Shown one piece after another: positions 1-12,417 of a stretch of 64,000 bases of DNA. The stretch lies in contig JBBHKE010002320.1 of NCBI GenBank assembly GCA_037447655.1, forward strand, positions 150,001 through 214,000. The letters are read 5' to 3'. Position 1 is the stretch's first letter. Every line of letters starts with the position of its first letter. The translations under genes were made by a program, and so were the position numbers. The DNA comes from Zygnema cylindricum (Eukaryota; Streptophyta; Zygnematophyceae; Zygnematales; Zygnemataceae). A model generated the notes under the pieces. The model saw nothing but the letters and a program-made list of their open reading frames with translations, was not told where the DNA came from and searched no databases.

Positions 1-126
1 ATTCTAAGCTGTTTCACTAAGTTCTACCTGCAGCAAGCAGTGACCTACCAAGTAGAGAAATGCTGTTAAATAAACCACAAACAAGACCAATTTGTCACAA
101 CAATGGAGGAACTGGTGCAGGCGTAC

Positions 127-1508
127 TTTGCTTATCTTAAGAGAGTAACCTCGCTTGGGCAAAAAGCCAGGTATATTGTTGCCATTTGCTGGTGCTTCCA
201 ACAGCACGAACAGCTTCAAGGGCCCTGTAAAAAACAGCCTTACACTATTAGAACGATGTTGAATTCAGCATATTGACTGGGTTGTCCTTGTTTTCAAAGC
301 ATTAGTTAAAGACATCACACTCACCTCTTTCTTTGTAAGGAATCCCAGAAGAAATGAGAGTGCGGATCACCTGCAAGCACAGCCAGAGTGCATAAAATGT
401 CTTGCAAACTCTTAAATGACAGACTTGTACAAAAAAACAATCACCACACCGATCCCATTTCTTTGGAATTAAAGAAAAAATAACAAAGGATACGGGCACA
501 CTTTTCTGGCTGGATAGCGAGAAAAACAAGGTTAGTGGTGTGACGATACCTTTCTCAAGCTTTGGTTTAATATGTTTTTGTGCCCATGATCCTGCTCCAG
601 CTCCTGCTCCTGAGCAGTGTTTCTTAATGTTTCTTGTGATTCTACTGCCAAATGATCTATACACCCTAAAAGGCGTACTTTATATATTTCTTTTGGCCTA
701 GTGATGGACGTTCCGAGCAGAATAAGGAAACAACATAAAGAAGCCAATTCTTTCAGGGCCAAATCTAATGCTAACAACAATTCGTCAAGTTCGTTCTTGA
801 ACTTTTTTAGTTTTTTGGCCATATTTCGATTACTTCTAGCAGTTCGCTGTTCCATACGAGTTTTAGGGGCCTCAACAGAGTCCTGCAACAATTACCTCTT
901 TCATCAAAACAACAACAAACTCGGTTCTAACGATCCTTCCTTAAATTTGAAAAAAATTAGCAAGTTGCAGCTTTATATGCTATAATATCTATCAGTTTTT
1001 TTTCAAAATTGACGTAAGGCTGATAGTTGAAAACTTACAAGCTTTTCTATCTGTGCTTGAAGTGTGTCGTACGGCCTTTAGTCACATATAATCACAGCAA
1101 GAGCAGAAATTTAGCAATAGATAAAAATTAAAAGGATGGTGCCAGAAAATTTTCAGAAATTTTCCTCCACAACTATTGTTGAAGGAAACATTCGGGTCTT
1201 ATGGATAAGTAAGTTGAAAATCAAATCCAGAAACGCAATTCTGTGCAGTCATACAAAAACGTGCACAGAACATTCTGTTGTGCAAACATGAGATTTTTGT
1301 CAAGAATTGACCGGCAAACGGGGAAAATAAAATCATTGCAAAACAGAGTAAACATTAACAACGTAAGAAAACAATGAAAAAACCAAAGATTAAGAAATTA
1401 CCTTGGGAGCTGGCCGTGCATGAAAAGAATATGCTTGATGCATTCTTTCAATATAACTCTCACGCCGTGGTTGCTCAGTTGGGGCAAATCTACAAGCACC
1501 TCCATCAT
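127..1508 (-). CDS. p31comet / MAD2L1-binding protein homologue, 5' part (3' end off window)
   Basis: Hand-built exons on the minus strand: 1402-1508, 1039-1075, 550-882, 325-370 and 127-224. All junctions use GT-AG and all phases agree (2,0,0,1,0), giving 207 residues with no stop; the rest lies left of the window. Translation starts at a double ATG (1508). Family-like features, judged from memory of animal and plant p31comet: CIKHILFMHGQLPRPYDTL (residues about 23-41), the hydrophobic strand and RPKEIY (about 98-115), LRKVIR (about 157-162) and FLPKRGY (about 195-201). p31comet binds closed MAD2 and helps TRIP13/PCH2 disassemble the checkpoint complex; in plants it also has a meiotic role. 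The family call is good. The weakest boundary is the 127 donor (GTACGC), because the following exon cannot be seen. Confidence 0.78.
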
Positions 1509-2097
1509 GGCTGTGGACACTGGAAAACGTCTGGGAGGGGCAGAAGAGAGAAGGGCTGGCGAAGGGATTTGAAACGAAAGCCCGCCTTTGTACTGGTACC
1601 AACGGCTTGTCGAGCAGGAAAGGCCAATAGGGTGTACGCCTTAGATTTAGTGTTGCATATTTCCGAACTGTCTACCCCCGTCGGAATCGGTTCAATAATT
1701 AATTAGCTAATGTCGGACCGCTGGAAATTGAACTTGTTCTCCACTTCTCCGTGAAAGTTTTAGGTTTCGAAGTTCGAACTAATTTCATTGAATTTACGTG
1801 GAGTCTCGTTAGTGCAGCAATTAGGCTCAGTTCGTGACACGTGCCGAAACAGAAACAGAGCTGAAACGAATCTACATGTTTCTATATCCCAGGTTTAAAC
1901 TTTTGAAGTTCAGCAACAAATGAGTGCCCCCGTTCTTGATTTTTCCAGTTCTTGTAATTGTGTTTTCACGATATCGCGCAGCCTATTGAAGTCAAAGAAT
2001 TATCAGCTTTAACACTCCGTAGCTTATCGTATCCGGATGATTTGACGCTACAAAACATGAAACGATGTATATGGTGCAGCCGATCATCACAACATCT
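1509..2097. other. intergenic, upstream of the p31comet-like gene
   Basis: No gene recognised. The stretch should hold the promoter and 5' leader of the minus-strand p31comet-like gene. A plus-strand open frame overlapping 1374-1706 is antisense to exon 1 and has no family features. Confidence 0.5.
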
Positions 2098-2105
2098 ACC
2101 GATGT

Positions 2106-2591
2106 CAGAGGTCGCAAAAGTCAAAATTTTAGATAACCGAAACCGACCGTTATTTTTTTTCAAAATCTGAGTACCCGACGACCGACCGGGTTATGTCACG
2201 CTTTAACCGTTACCTGAAACGTGTTTACGAAAAAAAAAGTTAACCGAAACTCGATTTCTCGCGACTACCCGTACCCGCCCGTACCCGCCCGTACCCGCAT
2301 AAGTACAAAATTAGTGGTACAATAAGTACAAAATTAGTGGTACATCTCCCTTATACCTTCCACGATACCAATAGTACAAAGTACAATAATGTTGGATAGT
2401 ATTGACATTACAAAACCTTCAATTTTTTTCGTTTTTTGCTTACCCGACCATAACCGATTTTTTTTTTTTCGTGAATCACTCGCCCAAATCCGCCCGACCC
2501 CCCAAATTTGGCAACCGAATCCGTTCCGGATCCGACGCGGGTGGTCGGTTAACGGTCGGTTACGATTTCGGTTAACCGTTTGCAACCTCTG
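2106..2591. mobile_element. short non-autonomous hAT-type element with 8-bp TSD
   Basis: The ends are CAGAGGTCGCAAAAG on the left and the inverted form ...TTTGCAACCTCTG on the right. They are flanked by the identical 8-mer ACCGATGT at 2098-2105 and 2592-2599. Eight-base target duplications with short CAG..CTG inverted ends are typical of hAT transposons. At 486 bp with no transposase it must be mobilised in trans. The interior is full of CCCGTACCCG and GGTTAACGG motifs. Confidence 0.8.
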
Positions 2592-2634
2592 ACCGATGTA
2601 CGATAACCGATGCGACCATGTAAATGATATTGTC

Positions 2635-3099
2635 CAGAGGCAAGCGGCACACGTCGCAAACGGGTGCCCGAATCCGTACCCGACCACCCGCGTTGGATCC
2701 GGAACGGATTCGGTTGCCAAATTTTGGGGGCCGGTCGGATTCGCGCGGGTGATTCACCTCAAAAAAAAAAAGTCGGGTACGGTCTGGTTAGCAAAAAACG
2801 AAAAAAAATGAAAATTTGTACTGCCTATACTATCCAACATTATTAAACTTTATACTCTTGGTATCGTGGAAGGTATGAGGGAGATGTACCGTTAACATTG
2901 TACATATTTGGGTACGGGCGGGTACGGGTAGTCGCGATGAATCGAGTTCTGGTTAAATTTGAATTTCGTAAACGCGTATCGGGTAACGGTTAACAAATAA
3001 GGAGCGTGACATCACCCGGTCGGATATTGGGTGTTCAGATTTTGATAAAAAAAAAATGTTGGTTTCGAGTATCTACAATTTTGACTTTTGCGACCTCTG
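2635..3099. mobile_element. second hAT-type element, inverted relative to the first
   Basis: Starts CAGAGGCAAGCGG and ends CTTTTGCGACCTCTG. Its sequence is largely the reverse complement of the element at 2106-2591, for example the CCCGTACCCG block at about 2270-2300 against CGGGTACGGG at about 2912-2930, and GGATCCGACGCGG against CGCGTTGGATCC. The two form a near-palindrome of about 1 kb around a spacer of 43 bp. I do not see a matching 8-bp TSD for this copy. Confidence 0.7.
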
Positions 3100-3101
3100 T
3101 C

Positions 3102-3420
3102 CAGAGGTCACAATCAGGTACCGATCCGTACCCGGCTGGGCGCGTCAGATACGGAAGGGTATTCTGAAGCCAAATTTTGGGGGTCAGGCGGATTCGGGAG
3201 GGTGATTCAAAATCAAAAAAAAAATCGGGTACAGCCGGGAAAGCAAAAAACGCAAAAAATGACTATTTTGTAAGTACGAACAACTACTGTAGTGTCCATA
3301 CTATCCAACATTAGTGTACTTCGTACTCCTGCCAGAGGTGACAATCAAGTATACGAATCCGTACCCGGCCGGCCGCGTAGGTTCCGGAACAGATTCGAGT
3401 GCCAAATATTGGGGCCAAGG
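3102..3420. mobile_element. fragments of the same hAT-type family
   Basis: Two further left ends, CAGAGGTCACAATC at about 3102 and CAGAGGTGACAATC at about 3335, are each followed by the CCGTACCCGGC motif and a CCAAATTTTGGGG or CCAAATATTGGGG block like that inside the two neighbours. They appear to be truncated copies. Confidence 0.55.
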
Positions 3421-4237
3421 AGAGGGAAAGGGAGGGAGTCGAGGGGGGTTGGGGTGTGATAACAACCATTGATGACAAAGTGCATGTACATTTTCTAGTT
3501 CAAATCCTTGATGTCTTTTTAAAGGTTGCGCACGAGTGTCCAACGGAGAGACTCGGTTGGTGTCAGCAGTACCGGTGTATATCCCAGCAGTATTCAATAT
3601 GTTACTTCGGCGCTGTTATAAACGTACACTTGACAAGATTTCACAGACAACCTACAAATTTATCTGCAGTACAAAATGAGAAAACTATAACCCCGGAAAA
3701 AAAAAAAAATCGGGAGCATAGCACCCAGTGAAATCTTAAGCTAATATAGGCATCTCATTAATGCCTGTAGCTATTTGCAGCCAAATCCACAGAACAACTC
3801 TACACTGGCAGAGGAATCCACCCTCAAAGTTACTTCGGCTAAAGGCTCAATCCCCGTAACTGTATCATTGCAGTGCCGTGTGGCGACTGTCAAATGTTTG
3901 ACAAAAATATCGGCCAGAAAAATACGATCGCCATAATATTATTATCACCATCCTCGTGATAAAACTTCATCCATCCCTACATTACAAGCTCTCAAGTTGA
4001 GAGCACTTTTATTTTCTGGCTCCCTACAGACGCCAATATCTTGTCATAATTGTTAAATTACAGACTTTGTGTCGCCAGGAAAAAAAAAAAATTTGATTGG
4101 ACCCACCAATGACGAATAGCACCCGGTGTGAAAAGAAAAAAGAATATGTATAAACAACACTAGAAACCTTGCATGTTTTGTCGCTGATAATTTCTCCCAG
4201 CTTCCAGTCTCGCGACCACCACAATGGAAACAAGTAC
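3421..4237. other. 3' flank of the ZIFL-type gene
   Basis: No gene recognised. It should contain the 3' UTR and polyadenylation region of the minus-strand transporter, whose stop codon is at 4238-4240. Confidence 0.5.
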
Positions 4238-7200
4238 TCATTGTCGAGGAGTGCCCTCATCTTGAGAAGAATTTCTGGAAACCTCTTCCTTCTTGTCTCC
4301 CACGGTAACAAACTTTCTGACATCTGCCGCTGGAGAGAGTAGAGATGCCAAAAAAAACATGAGGCCATACAAAACAACAATGACATAAACCCAAAGATAT
4401 GAATTGAAAAGTGCCCCTCTTTGGCTCGTGCTCCACGCATAGAAACTTCCACTGGCCGTGGGAGCTAAAGCCCGAAAAAACATATTGAGAGTCTGAGTGA
4501 AGCCATTGACTGCCCCTAAATAATGTGGATCCTCAACACTGTTGGAAATAAGGATGAAGACAGACGTGAAGATACACTGAGGAAAACTGTCATAAATAAA
4601 AGGAGAGACAGAGAAACAGGAGATACAGAGTGAGACACAAGGTTCCTCATAGAGTCGCGAACAACAAGACTTGGTTCCTCGAGGAAAAAGAAGAGCCAAA
4701 AAGAAAATAAATGCAACAAACGAAGTGCTCAAAAAATATTCAACAAACTACAACTGCAGTCTTCATTACAGCCATTTCTTTTCTTGAAGCAAAGTTGACC
4801 TAAATGTCATAAGGAAATCTCCTATTTCAACCTCCTCTTCATGAGACTGGAGAGGACGTCTGCAGGTAACCATATTATAATAAGTAGTTTCCTGTGGAAC
4901 CAAAAACTTCACAAAAAACATGTGGAAGTTACAAGACAAAGGGATAAAACATCCTTTACACCATACTCATTTTATTATTTCAATACAAGCGAACTATTTC
5001 AGAATCAACGTTGAACTAAAAAAACGCACCTTCTTAAGGCCATAAGGATGCAAAGGAAAATATGCAACTTGACTGTCCCTTGACCCAAGTTCCGGACAAG
5101 AGGGAAAAAGACAAAAATAACTCCAGCGGCCACAGCAATCTGAAGAGCTTTCGCAGGTCCAAACCGGTTTACAAGAGGGGCATAAACAAAAAATTGAAGA
5201 GGAATCTGAAAATCCAATTTTCCAGACATCAGAAAAAGTAACTCCATCAAAAGGTAAAATCGACCGTGTTCCTTATACGGGTCAAAATTCTCTCGACGAC
5301 TTCAAACGAGCACAGTCCCTGACGAGAATGAACATACAAAGAACCATAGTTTGCTGTCCGAAATAACAAACAGAAATCAAAAATTAAGACTGAAAGCAAA
5401 ATTAAGAACGAAATCAAAACATTCAATTTAGATTAAAAAGAACTTACAAGAGCCACCCCGGCAGATGTTTGAGCAATCGCGATTTCATTGGTCCCGAAAG
5501 ACAAGCCTCCGATTTCCCAAGGAGTAACACACCATATGGGGAACACCTGCAAATAAGCTTAAAAGTAAACAGACAGAGAACCTTCTGGGAAACTCCTGCG
5601 AGACACTGTCTCGGAAGAGCATTACGGATATTTGCAATTGGAAGTAGGCAATCATGGACAGGAGAGGACAGCTGATGAGATTTCTCTATACCAAGATAAT
5701 GATGTCAGTTTGTCCATTTTGTCATGGAGGGGAGAGGGGAGAGGGAGAGGGAGAGGGGGGGGGAGGGGGGGGGGGGGAGGAGGAGAGAGAGAGGAGGAGG
5801 GAGGAGAGGGAGGAGAGGAGGGAGGAAAGAGGGAGGAATAAAAGAGGAAAGAAAGAGAAATGGACCCCCGTGGAAAGGTCGTGGAATAAACACAAAGATT
5901 AACAAATACTGGAAGCAAAACAGGCCCATAAGACTAACAAGTTTTGAAAAATGAAACCCATACGGTACAATTTGACTACCAGACATGTAACGTTTGCCAG
6001 GCAGTAAGAAAAAAAAAAAAAAAACTAAATCACGTCGAGTAAGATGCGCTCAAAAACCGTGCCCTTTAAAAATTATACAGTGTCTCACACTCAGGTAACA
6101 TTATATCAAGGACTTCAGGTGGAAGAAAAAATGAATGACAGCCAACTCTTGGCTCACATATGAAACAATTCACACTCCAGAATTTCCTAGGCGAGTAAAA
6201 GAAATTCTCCACCTAAATTTCTGATTAAGTCCTTTATGAGCCGTTTATAACACTATATATGAACTAAATCAACCAAGTGATTACAGTAGGTGAATTGGAT
6301 AACGTCTGTCTTGAAACAAAAAATGGCTGACGGAAAACTGAAATTGGCTGACATCATTGTGAAAGCTAGAGTAATGGTGGTCAGTCATGTAGCCTGAAAA
6401 ATACATTACAAATGAAAGAACAATCATTGATTAGATGATTAGTAAGGTCAACAATGTTAAAGTGGAAAAATCCTTACCAGTGTCCCTCGAAAACAAGACT
6501 TCAAGGAACCTAGCTGTCGAGCGTGGTTCCTTAGATTCCCTTTTGGACACCTCCGTCGTTTTGCTCCTTTCGCCAATCTCTCCATTCTCCCGTCCCTCTA
6601 ATACTATCTGTCGGTTCTCTGATTTCAATAACCCCTCACTGTCTTCGCCACCCTCGCCTGAAATATAGTGTCTATTACTGCTTCCTCCAGTTACTTGCCC
6701 ATATCTCTCACTCTCTCCATTGTTTAGCAGTGGGGTTCTTAGTCCCCCCGGTGATTGGTCCTCACCGTTTCTATTTCCAGTTCTCTCTACCTCTCCTTCT
6801 TCTTCGCTCGGCTTTGCTTTGGCTCGTCCTAAGGTCTCCGGTAAAAAGATAACGGTTGATATTAAGCCCAAGAGGGTGAGAATTGCCAGAATTAGACAAG
6901 GTAAAAAAAAAGGGAACTGGTCAAAAAGTCCCCCTTTGCGAAAATACAATGGATATTTTTCCACTGGGAGACTTAAAAATCCTCCAAGGGCTGGTCCTGT
7001 ACTCCCCTCCGACCAATCACCCATAGTTCAAAACTTGCCCGTCACATTTGAAAATTCATATTTGAAGACTAAGCATATCATGGATGCTGAAAAGTACATA
7101 CAACAAAACATAAATACAACAAGAAAAGAGACTGAATAATCATTATCAAAAAATTGAAGTTAACTGAAAACGTGTTTAGATAAAACTCAGACTTTGCCGA

Positions 7201-10200
7201 TCAGAATAAGCCAACAAATAGAAAAAATTAAAAGCAATCTAAATGACAAATTAGAAGCTATTGAGACAATTTTACATCATGACCTACGACGATGACGCAT
7301 AGATACCGTAACTCCTGTCTCACTGTTATAACAGATATCTTTCAAGTCAGAAACCAAGCAATTGATCATGTGGGTACTGCTTAATAATGTCTTGTTCACC
7401 TATTAAAAGACCTGCTCCAAAAGTTGTTCCGATGAGTGCAAACCTGGCCAAGGGAAATGCAGGAAAAAGACAAAAGATCAGAGCGCTCTCAACATACGTC
7501 ATCAAAAAAAGCTTTAACATGTACAGTGAATCTAGTTTCATTTCTAAAAAAATTAACCTATACAGAAGGATAAATTTATACTAAAAATATATGGTAAATC
7601 GACTGTTATATACCACAGAATCCACCATCATTCAGCGTACATCGGTGAATTGTACATTATCCCAAAACAAAAAAAACTGAAATCTCCAAGCCATTCCAAC
7701 GCCATTCCCAGCAGTTATATTGTTAAAATCCCTTTCCATACTAAAATAACTAATTTTAACAAAAACTCCCCGTCAACAGAACAGTCACCGTTTCCCTTTA
7801 GAAAACCCAAAAGTTTCACAACTTAACCCACTTTTTGTGGCCTTCAACAAAAAAAATACACCTACCCCTGTGCTTGGTTTGATTTGTCACATAATTCAGC
7901 AACAGCCCTGCAAGGACCCCCTCCTCCTTTTGTTATCACTTTTAACACTTAAAACCTTTTTCACTTCTATCACACATTCAGGAAGAATCAATGTATAGGC
8001 TTGCACACTCCTGTTTATGGCTTTTCAGGGGTTTTGTTATCGATTTCTGATCAACTCTATTGATTCACCCTAATTATGGCTAAGGTTTCTCTGCAAACTA
8101 CACTATTCGACGTCGTTAATATGGACTACATTCGGAAAGCCACTTTGTACATCTGTGTTACATAAATAACCTCAACCATTGAAATGAACAAAGAAAGCCA
8201 CTTCCTAACATCCATTTCCAACAAACACACAATTTCCAAAACTACAGGTCCAAGAATACAAGAAGCCAAAAACTAACATGCAAAAACAGCTGGATAAAAA
8301 ACGCCAACATTTTCTATTCATTCCATTCCAAGAAGCTCTTCTTTTAGTTTTTTTTACCCGCCGTGGAAAGCGTCCAGAGCCTTACGATCTTCCAGTCGCC
8401 AATATTGTACTGAAAAGACCATTAAAAAACCGAACTGTCATTGCCCATTTGAAGCTTGGACTGAGCCCAAACATGAGAGCACACACTAAATTTGTGCCGA
8501 GGCCCAGCAGCAACACAGGCTTGCGGCCGATTTTGTCCGATAAGATCCTGCTGCCCCAGAAAAGACAAAATACCAACTTAGTAACGGACAGAAACTGTAA
8601 TTTGAGGATGACTTCCCAGTCCACACTTCACCAAATGACAAAACTTAGGCAGGAAAAAAAACTACAGCAGGTTATTGGAGTTTTGCCTCTTAAAACCGCT
8701 TTTCTCTGAGCAGACTTGGCGGATTATCATTAAAACTAGCCAATCGAAAGGTAAAAGTCCTGCCCTTCAACCATAACATTCCAATGGATCATCAGACACG
8801 TGTGCATGGAGAGTAACTGGCTTAAGAGGCGAAAAAAACGTTTAGCGGCAATATAAGGTGTGGAGTATTTATTCATTGCATGAAAGTGGAAGCAATTGAA
8901 ATGCCAGTCCACCAGTATAAGCACAAAAAAAAGGCACATGCTGAGAAATGAGACATTCAGTATGTTTACTTCCTAACCGTGTGACATTTTCTGCCTTATC
9001 ACATAACTACATGATTCATTTTTCTCGAGGTTTTGAATGCCTTCATAGTTCGATAACCAAATTATCTCACCAATTCTTCCCAAAGCAACTGGAATTTCTC
9101 CTTAGAAAGAGAAGACTGTGAACCAGAGAACATATAAACCCTGCAGCACATAGACGGCCTTTGTAATTGGGCTTTGCTACATTTTGAAACTTTGTCCCAT
9201 CAAAGGTGTCCGTTTGTAAACTATTAAAACATTTGCGCAACATGTCGCATATACATGCCTTTCACAAACTTTAAACTGAAAATAACTGAATGGAAGAAAA
9301 TTGCATGTCTACAAACTAAATCATACAACAAAGGGATATATGTCCCTTCGCCATAAGACTTTGCAATGGCATTCCACAATGAATAGACAGGCCAAATATC
9401 AGCAAGCAGTAGATGTGAGAGTCAAGCTGTCTCATGCATACTCGTTTCAGAAGTAGATTTTCTTCTTACTCGTTAAATATGTGGAGTATGGCATCTAAGT
9501 GTCTTGTGACGAACAAGAATTTCAAATGAAAATCCTTTCAATCTGGACATTCAATGTTTGAGGCTCTGTGCTACATTTCCTGCTAACACTGTCAATAACA
9601 TACGCAAATATACCACGAGAAACGATCTAGTTGCACAATTGGGAGTATGTTTTGAAATGTATAATGGTACCCAACCTAAGTATCACTCGATACTTAAGTC
9701 AGCTGACAAATATTGAGTGACCATATTTTAGTTTGGATGCCCTTACTTCGATGAATACACATTAACCACGGTGAATCACAAACAATTGCTAATCTATAAG
9801 CTTTATTGTGTACAAGTAGGCCAATTTTTTGTAAATAAAATCTAGATGATGGTTTATGAATGGGTGAGAGTTAGTTTCAGTCTATCGTAATAGTATGCCC
9901 ACCCTCCCTTAGGAGAGTGATGTGACCATGGCAATAATACGTACATAGTATCCTGCAGACGGGGGAGTACAGCTCTTTCGTCAAAATAATAAAGCTAATA
10001 ATAATAAGTCAGCAAATGACACTAAGTCAATAAGCTATACGCAATTTTTTCTGCATATGTACCTTAATTTATACATCTGTAGTAGTCCAAACCATTTCAA
10101 AGTAGATTTTTGGATTGACAAGAAAATATGCTGAAAGCAGATTGCATAATATGGTCCAAGTTAACAATATCTCCCAATTCTGACAACAAACACAACGGTT

Positions 10201-12417
10201 TACCATAAACATACAAAAACATAAACATGCCTGACTGTTTTTGTTAGTCAACTCTGGTTTAAAAACAAAACAAAAAAAAAAACGGTTCAGTGAGCACAAC
10301 GAGACAAGATATAGATAAAAGAATTTACCCCCAAAATGCACTCGACAAGAGACTTCCAGTGAAGGCTGAGGATGCCAAATATCCAGCATAATATCTGTAC
10401 CCATCCAACAAAAAATGGATATTACTAGGGGAAATAAGAGGGTTTCAAGAAATGTTCCAAAAAATAGAGACATGAGAATATGTAAAGAACACAAGGAGAT
10501 GAACCAAGAAAAAAAAAAATATACATGACAAAAAGCCCAATGAACTAAAACCAGGAAAAGCATAAAGCAGGCTCAAGGATGACAGCTGTCACACTTTAAT
10601 CCACCTACAGATTTCCTAAATCCTCTGTATGAGGGGGCTGAGACCGCAGAACGGTAAGACAAGGACAGGAATAGAGTAACAGCAGCATAGAGACTTGGCC
10701 CATATACGTGCCCACAACATGCCAAGAACAAGAGAGAGAAGGGGAGAGAGAGAGAGAGTGTGAGAGAGAGAGAGAGAGAGAGAGTTTGGAACTGAACTCC
10801 AGCCACATTTTTCAGATTAAACCAAATAACTGAAAGTATATTTGAGTCGTACTTGGTAACATAAAAGTCATTCGCCCAGTTTTGCCACTTCAATTAAAAG
10901 ATTACATCTCTGGAGCAAACCAACTTTCGGTGTTAAGAATGATAAAGCTTACAAAAAAATGCGAAGACCATAAAAAACACTTAAAAGCAAAGGAACAAAA
11001 ACGCAATTTAGGTCCATGTGGACCTATGAGGAGCTAGTTTCCTATCCATGCTATTAGTCCCTCAACAATAATTACGGTGAGTGGTATAATTATCAAGATA
11101 AAATGACAGTAGTAAGTTTGATAAGGTGATAAACCAACGAATACAGTATGGCCATGTCCGCAAGGGTGGAGTATTGGCTGATATGGCAACCAGTTATTTT
11201 AACAACTATATCCCCATATCGGTCAAGCATAAAACTTGATATTTTTCATTTATTTTTTCTTTTTTCCGCCATAGAAAATTATTATGGTGGTCAAATCCTG
11301 GCTGGTTCCAGAAAAGGGAGCTTCCATGCAATAAAAACTAGAGAAACAACCAGAATCCAGGTCACAACAAATAAATAATAGAACATACAATTAGGGGGGA
11401 CAACGGCATAATTGGGTGAATTAAATACAACAAAAAAACAAACAGACAGACAGACACAAACAAGCAAAAAAAACGAAAGAGCAAATTGGCTTGGTTAACC
11501 CAAAAAGAGGCGGAGGGGGGGAGAGCGCAGAATTGGCCGAGCCACTTGCTGGGCCAAGAAGAATTTACGTTTGAACGAATTTTAATAAAAAACAATAACT
11601 TAAATACATTCTTATTATTGACTTGCTTTGAGGTTTCCAAACCATGACGTTAACATTAACAGTAAGCTCAACATTAACGAGAACCGTAACATTAACATCA
11701 ACTTTAACATTTATATTACCATAACACTACCTTACCATTAGTATTAATCTATACAAACAAGAACATTATCCAATTGCCTAGCTTAAACACAACAAACTAG
11801 ATCAATTTTGTACAAGAAACTGATTTTAGTCATGCATTAATTTTTATGAAGAGTCCCCAGACAGTCTCTACTAAAAAGAGAAATTGTAGGCTCCGAGCCG
11901 ATTCTGGTTAAGCAATTTGTAAATTTAGTGTTAGCTACAATATAGTATGTTTTGCAACGTGGCTGGTTCTAGGCCATTTCAACAAATACTGTTATTAACA
12001 CTAGTTTATAACTTTGGCTCCAAAAAACCTCACTTGGATTAGTGCCATTAACTTTAATAGCGAGGAGCAATTGTAATAAGCCACCTTGTCTTCTGAAAAT
12101 AGGATGGGCCAAAACACTAAAGCAAGTAAACCATTTTTTCATTTAAAAGCAAATCAACTCTCAGCATCTAACAATTGACATGACTTCGCTTTCTAGAATA
12201 TTTAAGAAAAACAGAAAGTAGGACCTTAAATCTCATCAACATCTTATTCCATTGAAATTCCTTACCCAAGTTTGGCTGGATCGTCAGTGACGTGAAAAGA
12301 ATCCACCATGAGAGCTGCGAATGGAAAGAGTATGGTCTGTGAGAGAGAGTTGGTAAGGTACATAATGGCTATGGCTGCAAAGGGGCCCCAGGGGAGCGAC
12401 CTCCCTTTGGCAGCCAT
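4238..12417 (-). CDS. ZIFL-type major facilitator superfamily transporter
   Basis: Ten exons on the minus strand: 12266-12417, 10329-10394, 8386-8550, 7866-7907, 7400-7443, 6478-6996, 6304-6365, 5448-5546, 5030-5205 and 4238-4586. They total 1674 nt (557 aa) with consistent phases. The start ATG (12417) has an in-frame TGA nine codons upstream. Features: a first helix with QTILFPFAALMVDSF, YYAGYLASSAF, the MFS motif DKIGRKP (about residues 78-84), GPALGGFL (157-164), FLPETL (207-212), then GGLSFG and GAVNGF in the C-terminal half. ZIFL proteins are membrane antiporters linked to zinc, potassium or auxin handling. The acidic loop at about 213-320 is longer than usual. Exon 7 is the least certain: its acceptor (ctctag) is weak but keeps the membrane-segment frame open. 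Confidence 0.85.
5726..5838. repeat. 113-bp pure purine tract in a ZIFL intron
   Basis: Every base from 5726 to 5838 on the plus strand is A or G. It includes several G runs, the longest about 12, and lies in the intron between exons 7 and 8 of the transporter. The transcribed strand would read as an unbroken polypyrimidine tract. Confidence 0.9.
10731..10784. repeat. (GA)n microsatellite in ZIFL intron 1-2 region
   Basis: About 50 bases of imperfect GA repeat, broken by GGGG and TGTG, lie in the first intron of the transporter. Confidence 0.9.

Noticed and set aside
137-370. Alternative reading of the last two p31comet exons (DPHSHFFWDSLQRKR, then ALEAVRAVGSTSKWQQYTW) ending at a stop at 137
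   Set aside because: It looked coding but needs a frame change inside exon 3. The other reading has continuous phases and reproduces the p31comet-like LRKVIR and FLPKRGY stretches.
5632-5986. Gly/Arg/Glu-rich and Pro/Leu-rich open frames on both strands
   Set aside because: Artefacts of the 113-bp purine tract in a ZIFL intron.
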